Shown here piece by piece: positions 62,460 through 64,000 of a stretch of DNA of 64,000 nucleotides. Source of the stretch: Prorocentrum cordatum (taxonomy: Eukaryota; Sar; Dinophyceae; Prorocentrales; Prorocentraceae); contig CAUYUJ010014549.1 of the NCBI GenBank assembly GCA_963575745.1, positions 608,501-672,500 on the forward strand, given 5' to 3'. A program made the position numbers and the translations under genes. Below the pieces are notes generated by a model that saw only the letters and a program-made list of their open reading frames with translations, did not search any database and was not told the origin of the DNA. The first letter of the stretch is position 1. Each line of letters begins with the position of its first letter.

Positions 62460-62587
62460 GCGGAAGTTACGCGGATGCGTGGGGAAAGCACATCTTGGGG
62501 CTCTCTTTCCCCCAACGCAGCTCGAACAATAGGGCCCGCGGGAATGCTGCGAATTGATGGCGTCCGAACCACTCGAGATCCCGAGCA
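62458..62587 (-). repeat. Copia-C 5' LTR
   Basis: It starts TGGCGGAAGTTACGCGGATG and ends ACTCGAGATCCCGAGCA. It is the counterpart of 56638-56782. As in other short copia LTRs I cannot point to promoter signals. Confidence 0.75.
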
Positions 62588-64000
62588 GATTTGGAGGCTG
62601 TCTCGAGCGAAGCGCTCATTGTCACGCCCCTAATGGGGGCCGCCAAAGGGTATGACGCGGTCCCGTTCGCGGCCGTTTTGCGGGCATATCTCGAGCGGTT
62701 TGCCTGTTTTCTGTCCCAACAGCCCTCGCTTTCGGAGCAGATTTGGAGGATGTCTCGAGCGAGGCGCTCAGTTTCACGTCCCTAAAGGGAGCCGCCGATT
62801 GGTATTGCACGGTCCCGTTCGCGGCCGTTTTGTGGGGATGTCTCGAACGGTTTGCCTGCTTCCTGTCACAACATCCTTCGCTTTCGGAGCAGATTTGGAG
62901 GGTGTCTCGGGCGAGGCGCTCATTTGCACGTCCCTAAAGGGAGCCGCTGAAAGGGTATTGCACGGTCCCGTTCGCGGCCGTTTTGTGGGGATATCTCAAA
63001 CGGTTTGCCTGTTTTCAGTCCCAACATCCTTCGCTTCCGGATTGGAGAGCAGATTGCGACGACGTCTCGAGCGAAGCGCTCATTTTCACGTCCCCAAGGG
63101 GGCGCCGAAGGGTATTGCACGGTCCCGTTCGCGGCCGTTTTGCGGGCATGCCTCAAGCGGTTTGCCTGTCGTCTGTCCCAACACCCTTCGCTTACGGATC
63201 AGATTTGGAGGATGTCAGGGGAGCCGCCGAGGGGCATTGTACGGTCCCGTTCGCGGCCGTTTTGTGGGGATGCCTCAAGCGGCTTGCGTGTTTTCTGTCC
63301 CAACATCCTTCGCTGTTGGAGCCAATGTGGAGGATGTCTCGAGCGAGGCGCTCATTTTCACGTCCCTCAGGGGAGCCGTCGAGGGGTATTGCGCAGTCTC
63401 GTTCGCTGCCGTTTTGCGGGGACGTCTCAAGCGGTTTGCTTGTTTTCTGCCCCAACATCCTTCGCTTGGAAAAGCAGATTGTGAGGATGTCTCAGGCGGG
63501 GCACTGGTTTCAGCACCCCTAGGGGAGCCGCCAAAGGGTATGATGCGGCCCCGTTCGCAGCCGTTTTGTGGGGATGTCTCGAGCGGTTTGCTTGTTTTCT
63601 GCACCAACATCCTTCGCTTGGAGAGCAGATTGCGACGATGTCTCGGGCGGGGCGCCGGTTTCAGCACCCCTGCGGGGAGCCGCCCGGGGGTATGGCACGG
63701 TCCCGTTCGCGGCCGTTGTTTGGGGATGTCTCAAGCGGTTTGCTTGTTTTCTGCCCCAACATCCTTCGTTTGGAGAGCAGATTGTGCGGATGTCTCAGGC
63801 AGGGCGCTGGTTTCAACACCCCTGAGGGGGGCCGCCGAGGGGTATGGCACGGTCCCGCTCGCGGCCGTTTTGTGGGGCTGTCTCAAGCGGTTTGCTTATT
63901 TTCTGCCCCAGCATCCTTCGCTTGGAGAGCAGATTGTGAGGATGTCTCAGGCGAGGCGCCGAAAGTTTCCCGAGTCTCCCGATTCTGTCAGGTTTCCTAA
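62588..64000. repeat. ~150-bp satellite array, right part
   Basis: About nine and a half units, each with GTTCGCGGCCGTTTTGTGGG, GGATGTCTCAAGCGGTTTGC, CCCAACATCCTTCGCTTGGA and GAGCAGATT. Spacing between units is mostly 149-161 bp, with one of about 120. The array runs off the window end. Open frames on both strands are by-products of the repeat. Confidence 0.95.

Larger units (their letters stand above)
56638..62587 (-). mobile_element. Copia-C: nearly complete Ty1/copia retrotransposon inserted in satellite DNA
   Basis: Two short direct repeats of 130-145 bp flank Gag, protease, integrase, RT and RNase H in copia order on the minus strand. On the plus strand each LTR begins TG and the right one ends CA. 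The sequence next to the right LTR reads, on the minus strand, TGGTAGCGGAGC, 10 of 12 identical to the TGGTATCAGAGC primer-binding site common in copia elements. Left and right the same satellite is interrupted, with GCAGACTG before and CAGATTT after, which fits a decayed 5-bp target duplication. Frameshifts near 60600, 58770 and 57940 and a TAG after RNase H make it defective. Confidence 0.85.

Overview
The window looks like nuclear DNA of a dinoflagellate. The evidence is the type of mobile-element protein (Ty1/copia polyproteins and DIRS-like tyrosine-recombinase elements with the motif style known from Symbiodinium-type genomes), the very GC-rich sequence and the large satellite content. 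I cannot name the species. I found no convincing cellular gene, rRNA, tRNA, promoter or terminator. Every recognisable coding region belongs to a retroelement, every retroelement lies on the minus strand, and almost all are broken by frameshifts or stop codons.

Layout. (1) About 25.5 kb down to position 1 holds one degraded copia element (Copia-A). Read on the minus strand it runs Gag, protease, integrase, reverse transcriptase, RNase H. It is split by two complete DIRS-like elements: DIRS-1 at 3541-10107, inside the segment leading into the reverse transcriptase, and DIRS-2 at 14438-21622, between protease and integrase. A 90-bp minisatellite (10498-12300) also interrupts it. Both DIRS elements have the split direct repeat layout A1 - internal - B1 - A2 - B2 and encode Gag, RT, RNase H, a methyltransferase-like domain and a tyrosine recombinase.

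(2) About 42.5 kb down to 26.3 kb is a second, roughly 16-kb degraded minus-strand coding stretch (Element B). It has coiled-coil/Gag-like parts, a copia-type protease and integrase, and a methyltransferase-like domain with an IPCAGGSP motif. Further domains follow that I cannot assign well, one of them endonuclease-like. I find no reverse transcriptase in it. The stretch carries a family of short palindromes (CGGC-TGA-GCCG and covarying forms), which is the most unusual signal in the window.

(3) 42.8-56.6 kb is mostly low-complexity, GC-rich or minisatellite DNA: GTCGCGC, GATATCGA, GAGTCTGA, trinucleotide and 21-bp arrays. I support no gene there. (4) 56638-62587 is a third copia element (Copia-C) with recognisable short LTRs, a primer-binding-like site and most domains. 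It is inserted into an approximately 150-bp satellite that continues to the end of the window.

The region therefore records a history of nested insertion and decay. Copia-A was hit twice by DIRS-like elements, and a satellite array was hit by Copia-C. Family names rest on motif recognition by eye. No search was run.
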